Shown here piece after piece: positions 1 through 11,200 of a DNA stretch of 64,000 nt (positions within the stretch are counted from its first letter, which is position 1; each line of letters begins with the position of its first letter). The notes beneath the pieces were generated by a model, which searched no databases, was not told the origin of the DNA, and saw nothing but the letters and a program-made list of their open reading frames with translations. A program made the translations under genes and the position numbers. Source of the DNA: Hydrocarboniphaga effusa AP103. Lineage in GTDB: Bacteria > Pseudomonadota > Gammaproteobacteria > Nevskiales > Nevskiaceae. The stretch covers positions 1,674,001 to 1,738,000 of the forward strand of contig NZ_AKGD01000001.1 in NCBI RefSeq assembly GCF_000271305.1, in the 5' to 3' direction.

Positions 1-1260
1 GCTGCGCCCATCGGTCACGAACGACCAGATCCAGTCCAGCGACACCGTGATGCGGTTGCGGAAGTCGATCAGGAAGAACACGTGGATCAGGCCCCAGAAC
101 AGCCAGGCCGGCAGGCCGCTGAGCTTGAGCCAGCCCAGGTCCACCACCGCTTCGCCGCGGCCGACGGTGGCGAGATTGCCCTGGTCTACGTACGCAAACG
201 GCGGCGGCGCGCTCTGGCCGCGAACCTGGCGCGAGATCAGCCCGGCCACGTAGCGGCCCTGCTGCTTGGCGGCCGGGGCGACGCCCGGGACCGGCTTGCC
301 TCCGGCCATGTTGACCGCGGCCGCGTCGCCGATCACGTAGACGCCCGGCAGGCCCGGCACCGACAGGTCCGGGTTCACCTTGACGCGACCGGCGCGATCG
401 AGCGCCACGTTCGCGCCGAGCCAGCTGCCGACCGGCGAGGCGCGCACCCCCGCAGCCCAGACGATGGTCCGGCAATCGATGCGCTCGGCCCCGACCTGCA
501 CCGAGGTCTGCGTGCAATCGGTCACCGCGGTGTTGACGCGCACCGTCACGCCGAGCCGTTCGAGGCCCTGCTGGGCCTTGGCCGACAGCGAAGCCGGCAT
601 CGCCGCGAGGATGCGTGGACCGGCTTCGATCAGGATCACGCGGGCAATGCGCGTGTCGATGCGGCGGAATTCGTGCACCAGCGTGCGATGCGCGAGTTCG
701 GCGATCGCCCCGGCCATTTCGACGCCGGTGGGGCCGCCGCCGACCACGCAGAAGGTCAGCAGCGCCTGGCGCTCGGCGGCGTCCTCGCTGAGCTCGGCCT
801 GCTCGAAGGCATTCAGGATGCGGCGGCGCAGCGCGGTGGCATCGTCGAGCGACTTGAGCCCCGGCGCGGCCTCCTGCCAGTGATCGTGGCCGAAGTAGGC
901 GTGAGAGGCGCCGGTGGCGAGGATCAGGTCGTCGTAGGCGATCGGGCCGCTGCGCGTGAGCACCTGGCGGGCCGTCGTGTCGATGCCGGTGACTTCGTCG
1001 AGCACCACGTCGACGTTCCGCTGGCGTTTGAGGATCGCGCGGATCGGCTGGGCGATCTGCGCGGGCGACAGCGCGGCGGTGGCGACCTGGTACAGCAGCG
1101 GTTGGAACAGGTGATGGTTGCGACGATCGACCAGGGTCAGGTCGACCTCGGCCTTGCGCAACGCGGCCACGGCCTTGAGGCCGCCGAACCCACCGCCGAC
1201 CACCACCACGCGGCGCCGCGACTGCTTCTTTTCCGCAACACTGCTCATGACACTGCTCAT
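1..1260 (-). CDS. ndh: Type-II NADH:quinone oxidoreductase (NDH-2), 3' end cut by window edge
   Basis: Single-subunit membrane-associated flavoprotein that oxidises NADH and reduces quinone without pumping protons. Translation of the minus strand gives an FAD-binding Rossmann motif VVVVGGGFGG about 20 residues from the start. It continues with RNHHLFQPLLYQVATA, a second nucleotide-binding motif CVVGGGPTGVEMAG near mid-protein, and the conserved YVIGDAAA segment that contacts FAD. These are typical of NDH-2. About 420 codons are present and the family is usually about 430, so only the extreme C-terminus is missing. The start region is duplicated: ATGAGCAGTGTC (1260-1249) is followed by ATGAGCAGTGTT (1248-1237), so two in-frame ATGs are possible; I use the first. 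The gene is divergent from the AbrB-like gene; the 225-base gap between them has no other recognisable content. Confidence 0.9.
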   Translation of the reverse strand, partial: MSSVMSSVAEKKQSRRRVVVVGGGFGGLKAVAALRKAEVDLTLVDRRNHHLFQPLLYQVATAALSPAQIAQPIRAILKRQRNVDVVLDEVTGIDTTARQVLTRSGPIAYDDLILATGASHAYFGHDHWQEAAPGLKSLDDATALRRRILNAFEQAELSEDAAERQALLTFCVVGGGPTGVEMAGAIAELAHRTLVHEFRRIDTRIARVILIEAGPRILAAMPASLSAKAQQGLERLGVTVRVNTAVTDCTQTSVQVGAERIDCRTIVWAAGVRASPVGSWLGANVALDRAGRVKVNPDLSVPGLPGVYVIGDAAAVNMAGGKPVPGVAPAAKQQGRYVAGLISRQVRGQSAPPPFAYVDQGNLATVGRGEAVVDLGWLKLSGLPAWLFWGLIHVFFLIDFRNRITVSLDWIWSFVTDGRS

Positions 1261-1485
1261 GACATCTGATCCGGTTGTGCAACATCGATGACAGGCGATG
1301 AAGCCAGATGCGACCGTAACGCGACCTGTCCGCAGTCGAAGGACCGCCGCATTAGCAAGGCCTCTGCCAGCCGCGAGCCGGCGGCGCGATGGGCGCGGAG
1401 AATACCGAAGCCTTCCGCCATTGGCCCTCGCGATGCGGCCGATCGGCGCGGCAAATCCGCCAGGCCGGGGCGACAATGCGCGCCG

Positions 1486-2574
1486 ATGTCCTCCTCTTGC
1501 GCTGCACCCGAACCCGACGCCGCCTGGCGCATCCTCACGACCCTGCTCGTGGGCCTGGCCGCGGGCGGGCTGTTCACGCTGCTGCATTCGCCGCTGCCGT
1601 GGATGCTCGGCCCGCTGCTGGTCACCGCCACGCTCAACGTCGGTTTCGATCGCCGGCTCGGCCTGCCGATGCCGCTGCGCAGCGCCGGCCAATGGGCGAT
1701 CGGCACCGCGGTCGGGCTCTATTTCAGCCTCGAGGTGCTGCGCGAGTTGCTGCACCTGTGGCCCTGGCTGCTGATCGCGGTGGCGTTCTCGCTCGCGATC
1801 AGCGCGGCGGGCGGCGCGCTGTTGAGCCGCCTGAGCGGGGTCGACCGGGCCACCGGCTTCTTTTCGGTCGCCATCGGCGGCGCGGTCGAAATGACCAACC
1901 AGGCCGAGCGCTCGGGCGCACGCGTCGATCGCGTGGCCGCCGCGCAGTCGCTGCGCGTGGTGATCGTGGTCGTCGGCCTGCCCTATGTGTTCTTCATGTC
2001 GGGCGCGCACGGCAGCGATCCGGATACCCACCTGCTGGGCGCCGCTGCGCTGGGCGTCGATGCCGGCCGGCTGCTGCTGATGCTTGCCGCCACCGTTCCG
2101 TCCGGCCTGCTGCTGCAAGCCCTGCGCGTGCCCAACGCCTGGACGCTCGGCCCGCTCGCCGCCGTCGCGGCGATGGCGGTCGCCGGCGTGCCGCTGTCGG
2201 CGCTGCCGCCCGTCGTCGTCGGGGCCGGACAGCTGCTGCTCGGCTGCGCGCTCGGCGGTCGCTTCTCGCCCGATTTTCTGCGCGCCGCTCCACGCTTCAT
2301 GGCCTGCGTCAGCGTCACGAGCCTGCTCATCGTCGCCGTCTGCGCCTTGTTCGCGGGCCTGGTGGCATCGGCCACCGGAGCCTCCTGGCCGACGATGATC
2401 CTGGCCACGGCGCCCGGCGGCATCGCCGAAATGAGCCTCACCGCGAAGCTGCTGCACCTGGGCGTGCCGGTGGTCGCGGCGTTCCAGCTCGTGCGTCTGA
2501 TCGCGCTCGTGCTGCTGGCCGGGCCGGCTTATCGGCTATATGGCCGCAGAATTCAAGCGCGAGGCGGGCCATGA
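1486..2574 (+). CDS. AbrB-family (PF05145-type) polytopic membrane protein
   Basis: Integral membrane protein of about 362 residues made of roughly ten hydrophobic segments. Two halves share the same pattern: a proline-rich P-W-M-L-G-P-L segment near residue 30 and N-A-W-T-L-G-P-L near residue 220. Each half also has a conserved acidic loop, G-G-A-V-E-M-T near residue 130 and P-G-G-I-A-E-M-S near residue 310. This internal duplication is characteristic of the AbrB/putative ammonia monooxygenase membrane family, whose biochemical role is not established; the name should not be read as the Bacillus transcription factor AbrB. I place the start at the ATG at 1486, because the open frame upstream codes for basic, low-complexity sequence without membrane character. 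The gene is convergent with the OmpA-like gene that ends 21 bases downstream. Confidence 0.8.
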   Translation: MSSSCAAPEPDAAWRILTTLLVGLAAGGLFTLLHSPLPWMLGPLLVTATLNVGFDRRLGLPMPLRSAGQWAIGTAVGLYFSLEVLRELLHLWPWLLIAVAFSLAISAAGGALLSRLSGVDRATGFFSVAIGGAVEMTNQAERSGARVDRVAAAQSLRVVIVVVGLPYVFFMSGAHGSDPDTHLLGAAALGVDAGRLLLMLAATVPSGLLLQALRVPNAWTLGPLAAVAAMAVAGVPLSALPPVVVGAGQLLLGCALGGRFSPDFLRAAPRFMACVSVTSLLIVAVCALFAGLVASATGASWPTMILATAPGGIAEMSLTAKLLHLGVPVVAAFQLVRLIALVLLAGPAYRLYGRRIQARGGP

Positions 2575-2595
2575 CAGAAGCCGTCACTCTGTTGC

Positions 2596-3933
2596 TCATG
2601 GCCGCGTCACGTTCAGCCTGATTTCGACACGCCGATCAGGCGCCAGGCATTCGTTGAGCGCTTCCCCAGCCAATGTCATGCCGCAGTGGGTTCGCGATTC
2701 CAGCGCGCCCATGCCTTCGACCGCGATCTTGTCGCCTGAGACTCCCTGGAACAAAGGGGCCAGCGCATCTCGGACTGCTTGAGCGCGTGCGTGCGAAAGC
2801 TTCCGATTTCCGCCTTCCGTCCGAACCAGCTGCCGATCTGCGTAGCCGACCACTTCTGCCGACTCGATGCGCCAGCCGAATTTCTCGATCTGCTGTTCGA
2901 TGTCTCGTCGCTGGCGATCGACTTCGGACCGCCCCGAGGTGCTGATCTCCGCTTTGTTTCGATCAAACAGCAAGTCCGTTTTGATGTTGCGGCAAGTCTG
3001 AATCTGCTGGTGCGCTTTACTCCACGAGATAACTTTTGTGCCGGCTCGCGCGAGTTCCAGCCGGGCGCCCGGAATCTCGACGATCTTGCCGTCTTTTTGT
3101 CGCCCCAAATCGACCAGTTCGATGAAACTGCGCTCTCCTAGGCCATGCCACCAGACACGTACGCCATGAACAAAGTACGCATTCGAGTCGCTGACGCCGC
3201 ATCCCTGAATGGGCAGTCCCATCTGCGAAGCAACGCTCTCGATGATCCGGAAATTATCTTCATCGACGAGGAGCGAAGCACTGCTGACGCGAATGCTCAG
3301 CAGGCTCATCGCGTGAGACATCAGGCGCAATACCGGCGTCGCCCCAACGATCGCAGGGGTAAGCAGAGCCACAGCGATCATAACCGCCTGCACTTGCCTA
3401 CGCCTCTTCTGCACCCCGGCCGGTAATCCTTCATCTTCTATGCTGTTTTTGCTGGCCTTCACCTCAAGCATCAGGGCCCCGCACACACAGAATCCACTGA
3501 CTAGCGGAGGAAGCGTTGCCTCTATGACCAGCCACAGAAAATCCCAGGTGCACTGCCAGGTGCAGACCACCATCAATATCCAGAAACCGCCGACCGCGCC
3601 AGCCATCCAGATCATCACCCGGCGGTCATCTTTATTGCAGCCCAGCTTGTGCGAAAGTGCTCCCGCCATGACCGCCCATCCCGTCCACAGCCAAACCACG
3701 TAACCTGATCCGAAGCCGAACGCTACGAAAAGAAATAGCAGACCGTCACCTAGCGTCAGCCCTGTAGGAAAGAAGTGCGCGTCAAATGCGCAATAGCAGT
3801 ACGTGGAGATAACGCCCACGGCAACAGCAAACTGGAGCGCGAAGTGGCTCAGCTTCATTGCCGTTTCGATTCGCTTGTCTAGCGTCTCCCGTGAGCTCTT
3901 GGCATCATCTTCCATCACCACTTGGTTCGACAT
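2596..3933 (-). CDS. Membrane protein with C-terminal OmpA-like domain; composition unlike neighbours
   Basis: A 445-residue protein with about five hydrophobic segments in the first 215 residues (around 28-50, 60-90, 105-125, 130-155 and 185-210). It ends in a periplasmic domain resembling OmpA/MotB peptidoglycan-binding modules. The signature is seen as TDLLFDRNKAEI near residue 320, HARAQAVRDAL near 390 and DRRVEIRLN at the end. A GAGGGG ribosome binding site lies six bases before the ATG. The stretch has visibly lower GC and more varied codon use than the neighbours, which suggests horizontal acquisition. The N-terminal part resembles no family I can name. It could anchor a membrane complex to peptidoglycan, but that is inference from the domain layout only. 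Confidence 0.7.
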   Translation of the reverse strand: MSNQVVMEDDAKSSRETLDKRIETAMKLSHFALQFAVAVGVISTYCYCAFDAHFFPTGLTLGDGLLFLFVAFGFGSGYVVWLWTGWAVMAGALSHKLGCNKDDRRVMIWMAGAVGGFWILMVVCTWQCTWDFLWLVIEATLPPLVSGFCVCGALMLEVKASKNSIEDEGLPAGVQKRRRQVQAVMIAVALLTPAIVGATPVLRLMSHAMSLLSIRVSSASLLVDEDNFRIIESVASQMGLPIQGCGVSDSNAYFVHGVRVWWHGLGERSFIELVDLGRQKDGKIVEIPGARLELARAGTKVISWSKAHQQIQTCRNIKTDLLFDRNKAEISTSGRSEVDRQRRDIEQQIEKFGWRIESAEVVGYADRQLVRTEGGNRKLSHARAQAVRDALAPLFQGVSGDKIAVEGMGALESRTHCGMTLAGEALNECLAPDRRVEIRLNVTRP

Positions 3934-4023
3934 TCTCAGCCCCCTCTGACATATGAAGAGCCGAGCTTAGCGACGAATGCTTCGGGCAAACGTGACTGCG
4001 TTTACGCTTCCGATCCGAGTCGC

Positions 4024-4815
4024 TTACCGCACCGAACCGGTCTGATGTTCTGATTGGCCAGCCAGCGCTATCGGCAGCGGAAATTCCAGAACCACCTTGG
4101 TGCCGCCGCGCGTTCCGGCGGTCCAGTCGATGGTGCCGGCGAGCTGCTGGGCGCGGTTGCGCATGCTGTCGGTGCCGCGGCCGGCGTGGTGCTCGGCGGC
4201 CAAGCCGGGACCGTTGTCGGTGACGTCGAGCAGCAGGCTCTGGCCCACCGCTTTCGCACGCACGCGGATGTGCGTGGCGTGGCCGTGGCGCAGCGCGTTG
4301 GTGACGGCTTCTCGCGAGATGCGGAACAGGTGCAGCACTTGCGCCTCGTCGAGAAGCGGATCGGGCAGCGCCGCGTCCTGCTGCCAGTCGAGCAGGCCGC
4401 CGGCCGATTCGAGCCGGTGTTCGGTTTCCTCGCGAATCTGGCCGAGCGCCTGCTGCAAGGTGCAGGCGTCCTGGTTGGTCCGGCTGACCACGTCGCGAAA
4501 ATCCTGCACCACCGCGCGCGCCAGATCGGCGAGCTCGGGCTCGCGCACCGCGTGCACGAGCGTGAGCAGCTTGGCGCCGATATCGTCGTGCAGGTCGGCC
4601 AGCAGGCGCTGGCGCTCCTCGGCCGCGGCCTTCAGGCGCTCGGCGCGCAAGGCATCCGCGAGCTGGGCTTGCAGCTGCGCGAGCTGGTCCTGCAAACGTC
4701 GCTGACGACGCAGCATGAAGACCGCGAAAGCGATCAGCGCGGCGAGCAGGACGGCGGCGGCGATCAACGACGGCATGGGGACGGCATCACGAACCCGGCG
4801 AAAGGAGCGCGCCAT
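4024..4815 (-). CDS. Short NarX-type sensor histidine kinase
   Basis: A 263-residue HisKA_3-type kinase. One membrane segment (about residues 15-35) is followed by a coiled-coil stretch (36-70) and the phospho-acceptor box LLADLHDDIG with His76. The C-terminal ATP-binding domain has the N-box REAVTNALRHG, the G1 box DVTDNGPGL and a late TRGGTKVVLEFP motif. There is no periplasmic sensor domain, so the input must be membrane-borne, cytoplasmic or delivered by a partner. The likely partner is the NarL-type regulator at 7456-8127, with a Ser/Thr kinase gene between them. I chose the ATG at 4815; an in-frame GTG lies 18 bases upstream with a GGAG between the two. Confidence 0.85.
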   Translation of the reverse strand: MARSFRRVRDAVPMPSLIAAAVLLAALIAFAVFMLRRQRRLQDQLAQLQAQLADALRAERLKAAAEERQRLLADLHDDIGAKLLTLVHAVREPELADLARAVVQDFRDVVSRTNQDACTLQQALGQIREETEHRLESAGGLLDWQQDAALPDPLLDEAQVLHLFRISREAVTNALRHGHATHIRVRAKAVGQSLLLDVTDNGPGLAAEHHAGRGTDSMRNRAQQLAGTIDWTAGTRGGTKVVLEFPLPIALAGQSEHQTGSVR

Positions 4816-4873
4816 GGTAGTCGATCGCTCCACCGGTCACGGCACTGCCGTTGCCGGCGGGTTTCCGTGGCTT

Positions 4874-4969
4874 CATGCCGCAGCTCTTTTGAAGCTTCGA
4901 CAGCTGCATCAGGATGCGTATCACCCCGCCGACGTGATCTGCGGCTGCATGCCGCAGCTCCTTTGAAGC
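4874..4969. repeat. Two copies of a 22-bp REP-like repeat
   Basis: The 151-base gap between the histidine kinase and Ser/Thr kinase genes holds two direct copies (4874-4895 and 4948-4969) of a 22-base unit that begins CATGCCGCAGCTC and ends TTTGAAGC. They differ at one base and lie 74 bases apart. The second copy is part of a hairpin with arms CTGCGGC and GCCGCAG. This looks like a repetitive extragenic palindrome pair. Whether the unit recurs in the rest of the genome cannot be seen here. Confidence 0.55.
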
Positions 4970-4984
4970 AGCGCCCCGCCGAAC

Positions 4985-7366
<2,382 letters not shown>

Positions 7367-7383
7367 GAGGCTCCCCCAAGCGG

Positions 7384-7407
7384 GTGCGCCGATGTGGCTC
7401 GGCGCAC
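7384..7407. other. Hairpin between response regulator and kinase genes
   Basis: A perfect 9-bp inverted repeat, GTGCGCCGA and TCGGCGCAC, separated by six bases. No T-tract follows on either strand. It sits between the stop of the response regulator and the start of the kinase gene, so it may be an mRNA-processing or attenuation hairpin rather than a full terminator. Confidence 0.45.
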
Positions 7408-7455
7408 TCTCGTTGTTGTCTGGCTGAGTGTGCCAGCAATACGCAGATCACTTCA

Positions 7456-8127
7456 CTACAGATGCGGGTTGATGAGCCCCATGCGCGCTGCCTCGGTGGC
7501 GGCCTCGGCGCGGCTGCCGATCTTGAGCTTGCGGTAGACGTTCTTGATGAAGCCATGCGCGGTGTTGCGCGTGACGCCGAGGCTGGTCGCCACTTCGGCG
7601 ATCTTGAAGCCCTTGGCGATCAGCGCGAGCGTCTCGCGCTCGCGCGGCGTGAGCGTTTCTCCCGAACCTGTCGATGCGCCGGCGGCCGTCGGCGCCGGAT
7701 CGCCAAACACGCGCAGCAGGCGACGCGCGATCGACGCCGACAGCGGCGGCTCGCCGGCCGCGATGCCGCGCAGCGACTGCACGATGCGCTCGCGCGGCTG
7801 ATCCTTGAGCAGATAGCCGCCGGCGCCCGCACGCAGCGCCGGAAACAGATGCTGGTCGTCCGCGTAGATGGTGCTGACGATGCACTGGCAGTTCGGATGT
7901 GCCGTCGCGATTTCGCGAATCAGGTCGACGCCCGAGCCATCGGGCAGACCGAGATCGATCAGCGCGATCTCGGGCGTCGCGAGCTCCTTGAGCACGAGCC
8001 GCGCGGCCTGCAGGGTTCCGGCATAGACCACGTGCACCCCCGGAAACGCCTCTTCGAGCGTCTGCACGAGCCATTGCGCGAGCGCAGGCTGATCTTCCAC
8101 CACCATGGCCTGCCGAATGCTCGTCAT
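7456..8127 (-). CDS. NarL/LuxR-family response regulator
   Basis: A 223-residue two-component regulator. The receiver domain (about 6-125) has the acidic pair E11-D12, phospho-acceptor Asp58 in ALIDLGLPDGSG, and Lys108. The LuxR-type helix-turn-helix occupies about residues 155-215, seen as LTPRERETLALIAKG followed by the recognition region TSLGVTRNTAHGFIKNVYRK. The ATG at 8127 is preceded by GGGGGAG ten bases upstream. It is the first gene of the leftward block with the Ser/Thr kinase and histidine kinase, and is divergent from the giant repeat protein at 8284. That gene's promoter carries a palindrome also found upstream of the lipoprotein gene at 22454, making this regulator a plausible binder (inference). 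Confidence 0.92.
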   Translation of the reverse strand: MTSIRQAMVVEDQPALAQWLVQTLEEAFPGVHVVYAGTLQAARLVLKELATPEIALIDLGLPDGSGVDLIREIATAHPNCQCIVSTIYADDQHLFPALRAGAGGYLLKDQPRERIVQSLRGIAAGEPPLSASIARRLLRVFGDPAPTAAGASTGSGETLTPRERETLALIAKGFKIAEVATSLGVTRNTAHGFIKNVYRKLKIGSRAEAATEAARMGLINPHL

Positions 8128-8210
8128 CGTGTCGCCGCTCCCCCAAGCGCTGCGGCCAGGATGGCCGTGACGCAAGCCTGATGCGCGGCTCCTCCGAGCG
8201 TCAAGGCATG

Positions 8211-8255
8211 CCCCCAGAACAGGGGGTGGGGACATCTCGCGCCGGTGCCTAGAGT
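8211..8255 (+). promoter_or_regulatory. C5/G5 palindrome plus -10 element for the giant secreted protein gene
   Basis: CCCCCAGAACAGGGGG (8211-8226) is a palindrome with perfect 5-bp arms. Exactly 23 bases later comes TAGAGT (8250-8255), a plausible -10 hexamer, and the ATG follows at 8284. No convincing -35 hexamer is seen, which suits activator-dependent transcription. The same palindrome type, spacing and -10 occur at 22363-22405. Confidence 0.6.
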
Positions 8256-8283
8256 CCTGCACCTTCACTGGGGGAATTTCCGC

Positions 8284-11200
8284 ATGTCGGCTCGCTACTT
8301 CGTCACCGCTGTGTCCGCTGCGCTGTCGGCAGCCTTGGCCGTGTCCGCCGGCAGCGCACAAGCGCTGTCGTTCACGCCCGTTGCGGCGCAGCCCGAGAGC
8401 CCGGTGATCCGCCAGCTCGTCGCCATCGATGGCGAGCATTTGATCGCGGTCGCGGCGGGCGGACAGATGTTCGAAAGCCTCGACGGCGGCGTGCGCTGGA
8501 GCCGCTTTGGTGCAGCGCTCGGACGACAGGTCACCGAACTCGCTTACGGCGGCGGCGTCTACTACGCGAATACGTTCACGAGCAGTGCCATCGCCGACAG
8601 CGGCATCTTCGCGAGCGACGACGGTGGCGCGAGCTGGCGCGCGTTCAACACCGGATTGCCGACCGAGTTCGGCACCTACAACCTCGGCATCGGCAACCTG
8701 GTTGCCGACGCGCAGTACGTTTACGTCGGCGCCAACGCCAACAGCAGCCAGGGCATTTATCGCAGCACGCACGGAGCCAGCGCGAGCTGGTCGCTCGTGC
8801 ATGGACTCGGCAACGGACGCGACGCGGTACTCGTGCGCACCGCGACCTCGCTGTGCCTGTGGTCTCCGCAGGATTATCGCTTCGGTGTCGAATACAGCCT
8901 CGACAGCGGAGCGACCTGGATCAAGGGCAGTGGCTTCGGCTATCCGGCGCCGGGCGACTTCAGCAACAACGCGGCTCCGTCTGCGATCGCAGGCACCGCC
9001 CTGAGCGCGGACGGCACGCGGCTCTACGCGAACAACGTCGGCAACGCCCGGCTCTATCGCAGCGACGACGGCTGCAAGACCTTCAGCTCGAGCGCACCCT
9101 CCAGCTTCAGCAACATCGATCCGCCGCGCGCGCTCGGCGTGAGCCTGGCTGGTGTGCTGTACGTCGCGGGCGCCTCGGGCAAGCTGCTGTCGAGCGCCGA
9201 TGCGGGCACGAGCTTCGGCGATGCGAGCGGCGTCGATTATCAGGCGCAGACTGGACGCAGCATCACGCAATTCGTGCGCAGCGGCGAAGGCATCCTGTTC
9301 GGCACCAGCGGCGACGGCCTGTTCGGCGTGACGCGTGGCGGCTTCCGCCGCGCCAACGGCGGCCTCGCGGTGTCGTCGATCAGTGCGCTCGGCTTCGATG
9401 CAGCGGGCCTGATCGCACTGGTCTCGGGCAGCGGCCTGCACAGGCTTTCGGCCGACATCGCGCAGCGCCCGGCGAACGCCGCGCTCGATCTCGGCAGCGG
9501 GCGATCGCTCACCGTCGACGGCGATGCGATCATCGTCAACGCGACCAACAGCCTGTATCGCAGCAACGATGGCGCAGCGAGCTGGAGCCGTGCGGACAGC
9601 GGCATCGCCGACATCCAGTACAACCCGGCGTTCGGACCGGCGATCGTCAACGGCGATTGGTTCGTTGGCGTCGCCGGCAAGCTGTATCGATCCACCGATC
9701 GCGGCAGCAGCTGGAGCGCCACGAGCGCGACGCTGCCGGCGAATGAGCGCATCGCCTCGCTGACCGCCGTCGGCGGCACGCTGCTCGCGATCGTCAACGA
9801 GTTCTCGACGCCCAAGGCCGTCTATCGCAGCACCGACGGCGGGGCCACGCTGACGCTCGCGAACAACGGCATCAGCCTGTCGGCCTCGAGCTTCGACACG
9901 CGGCTCAACCGCTTCTACACGCTGCCGTCGGGTGTTTACGTGCAGACCACCAACAGCGCGCTGTATCGCACGAGCGATGCGGGCGCCAGCTGGGCCGCGT
10001 TCACCACCTCCGGCCTGCCGACGGCGAGCTTCGTGATCACCTCGATGACCGAAGACGCCAACGGCACGCTCTACCTGAGCTACGCAGGACCCGATGGCGC
10101 CGACGTCTACTACAAGGGCGCGAACGCAACGGGCTGGACGCGCGATCGCAACGGCCTGCCGCGCACGACTCCGCGTTCGAGCTGGGGCACCGCGCTGGTG
10201 GCCGATGCGAACGGCCTGCGCATCGCCGTGCAGGACGCCGGGCTTTATCGCAGCGATCTCGCCGCCACGACACCGCCGCCCGCAGCGCCCGACACGGTGC
10301 CCGATGCCTTCACGTTCGCCGACCAGAACGACGTCGCGACGAACACGCTCGTCACCTCGAACGAAGTCACGATCAGCGGCATCGACTCGCCCACCGCCGT
10401 GAGCATCGGCGACGTCGGCGAATACTCGATCAACGGCGGCGCCTACACACGAGCGGCCGGTACGCTCGTCAACGGCGCCAGGCTGCGCGTTCGCCACAGC
10501 TCGTCGGCCAACGGTGGACAAGCCGTCGTCAGCGTCGTCACGGTCGGCGGCATCGAAGGCCGCTTCACGAGCCGCACCGCGCAGGCACCGGCGCCCGACA
10601 CCACGCCCGATGCCTTCGACTTCGCCGACGTGGTCGATGCGCTGCCCGACACCGACGTGCGCTCGCAACCGCAGACCATCAGCGGCATCGATGCGGTCAC
10701 CGGCATTCGCTGCAGCGGCTGCACCTACAGCATCAACGGCGCCGCGTTCACGAGCGCCGACGGCAGCGTGCGCAACGGCGACGTCGTGACGCTGAGCTTG
10801 CGCAGCTCGACGCAGTATTCGACGACGGTCAACAGCAGCGTGACCATCGGCGGCGTCAGCGATGCCTACAGCGTGCGCACACGCCAGCAACCCGATGTGC
10901 CGCCGCCTGCGGACACCACGCCGGATGCGTTCAGCTTTCCCGAGCAGACCGAAGTCGAGCCCGGCAGCCTCGTCACGAGTGCCGCGATCATCGTCGCCGG
11001 CATCGACGCACCTGCAGGCGTCAGCATCGACAACGGCGAATACTCGATCAACGGAGGCGACTTCACGCGTGCGAACGGCAGCGTCGCCAATGGCGACTCA
11101 CTGCGCGTGCGCCACACCGCGGCGAGCGGCAACGGCTTGCGCACGGTGACGACGCTCGGCATCGGCGGCGTCAACGGCAGCTTCGCGAGCACCACGCGCG

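Noticed and set aside
82..1269. Long plus-strand open frame across ndh
   Set aside because: It is antisense to a clear NDH-2 with FAD and NADH motifs; its translation is Arg/His/Ala-rich without any domain.
7456..10890. 1,144-codon minus-strand open frame across the giant repeat protein
   Set aside because: Only its last 223 codons, the response regulator from the ATG at 8127, are real; the rest is antisense to a signal-peptide-bearing repeat protein.
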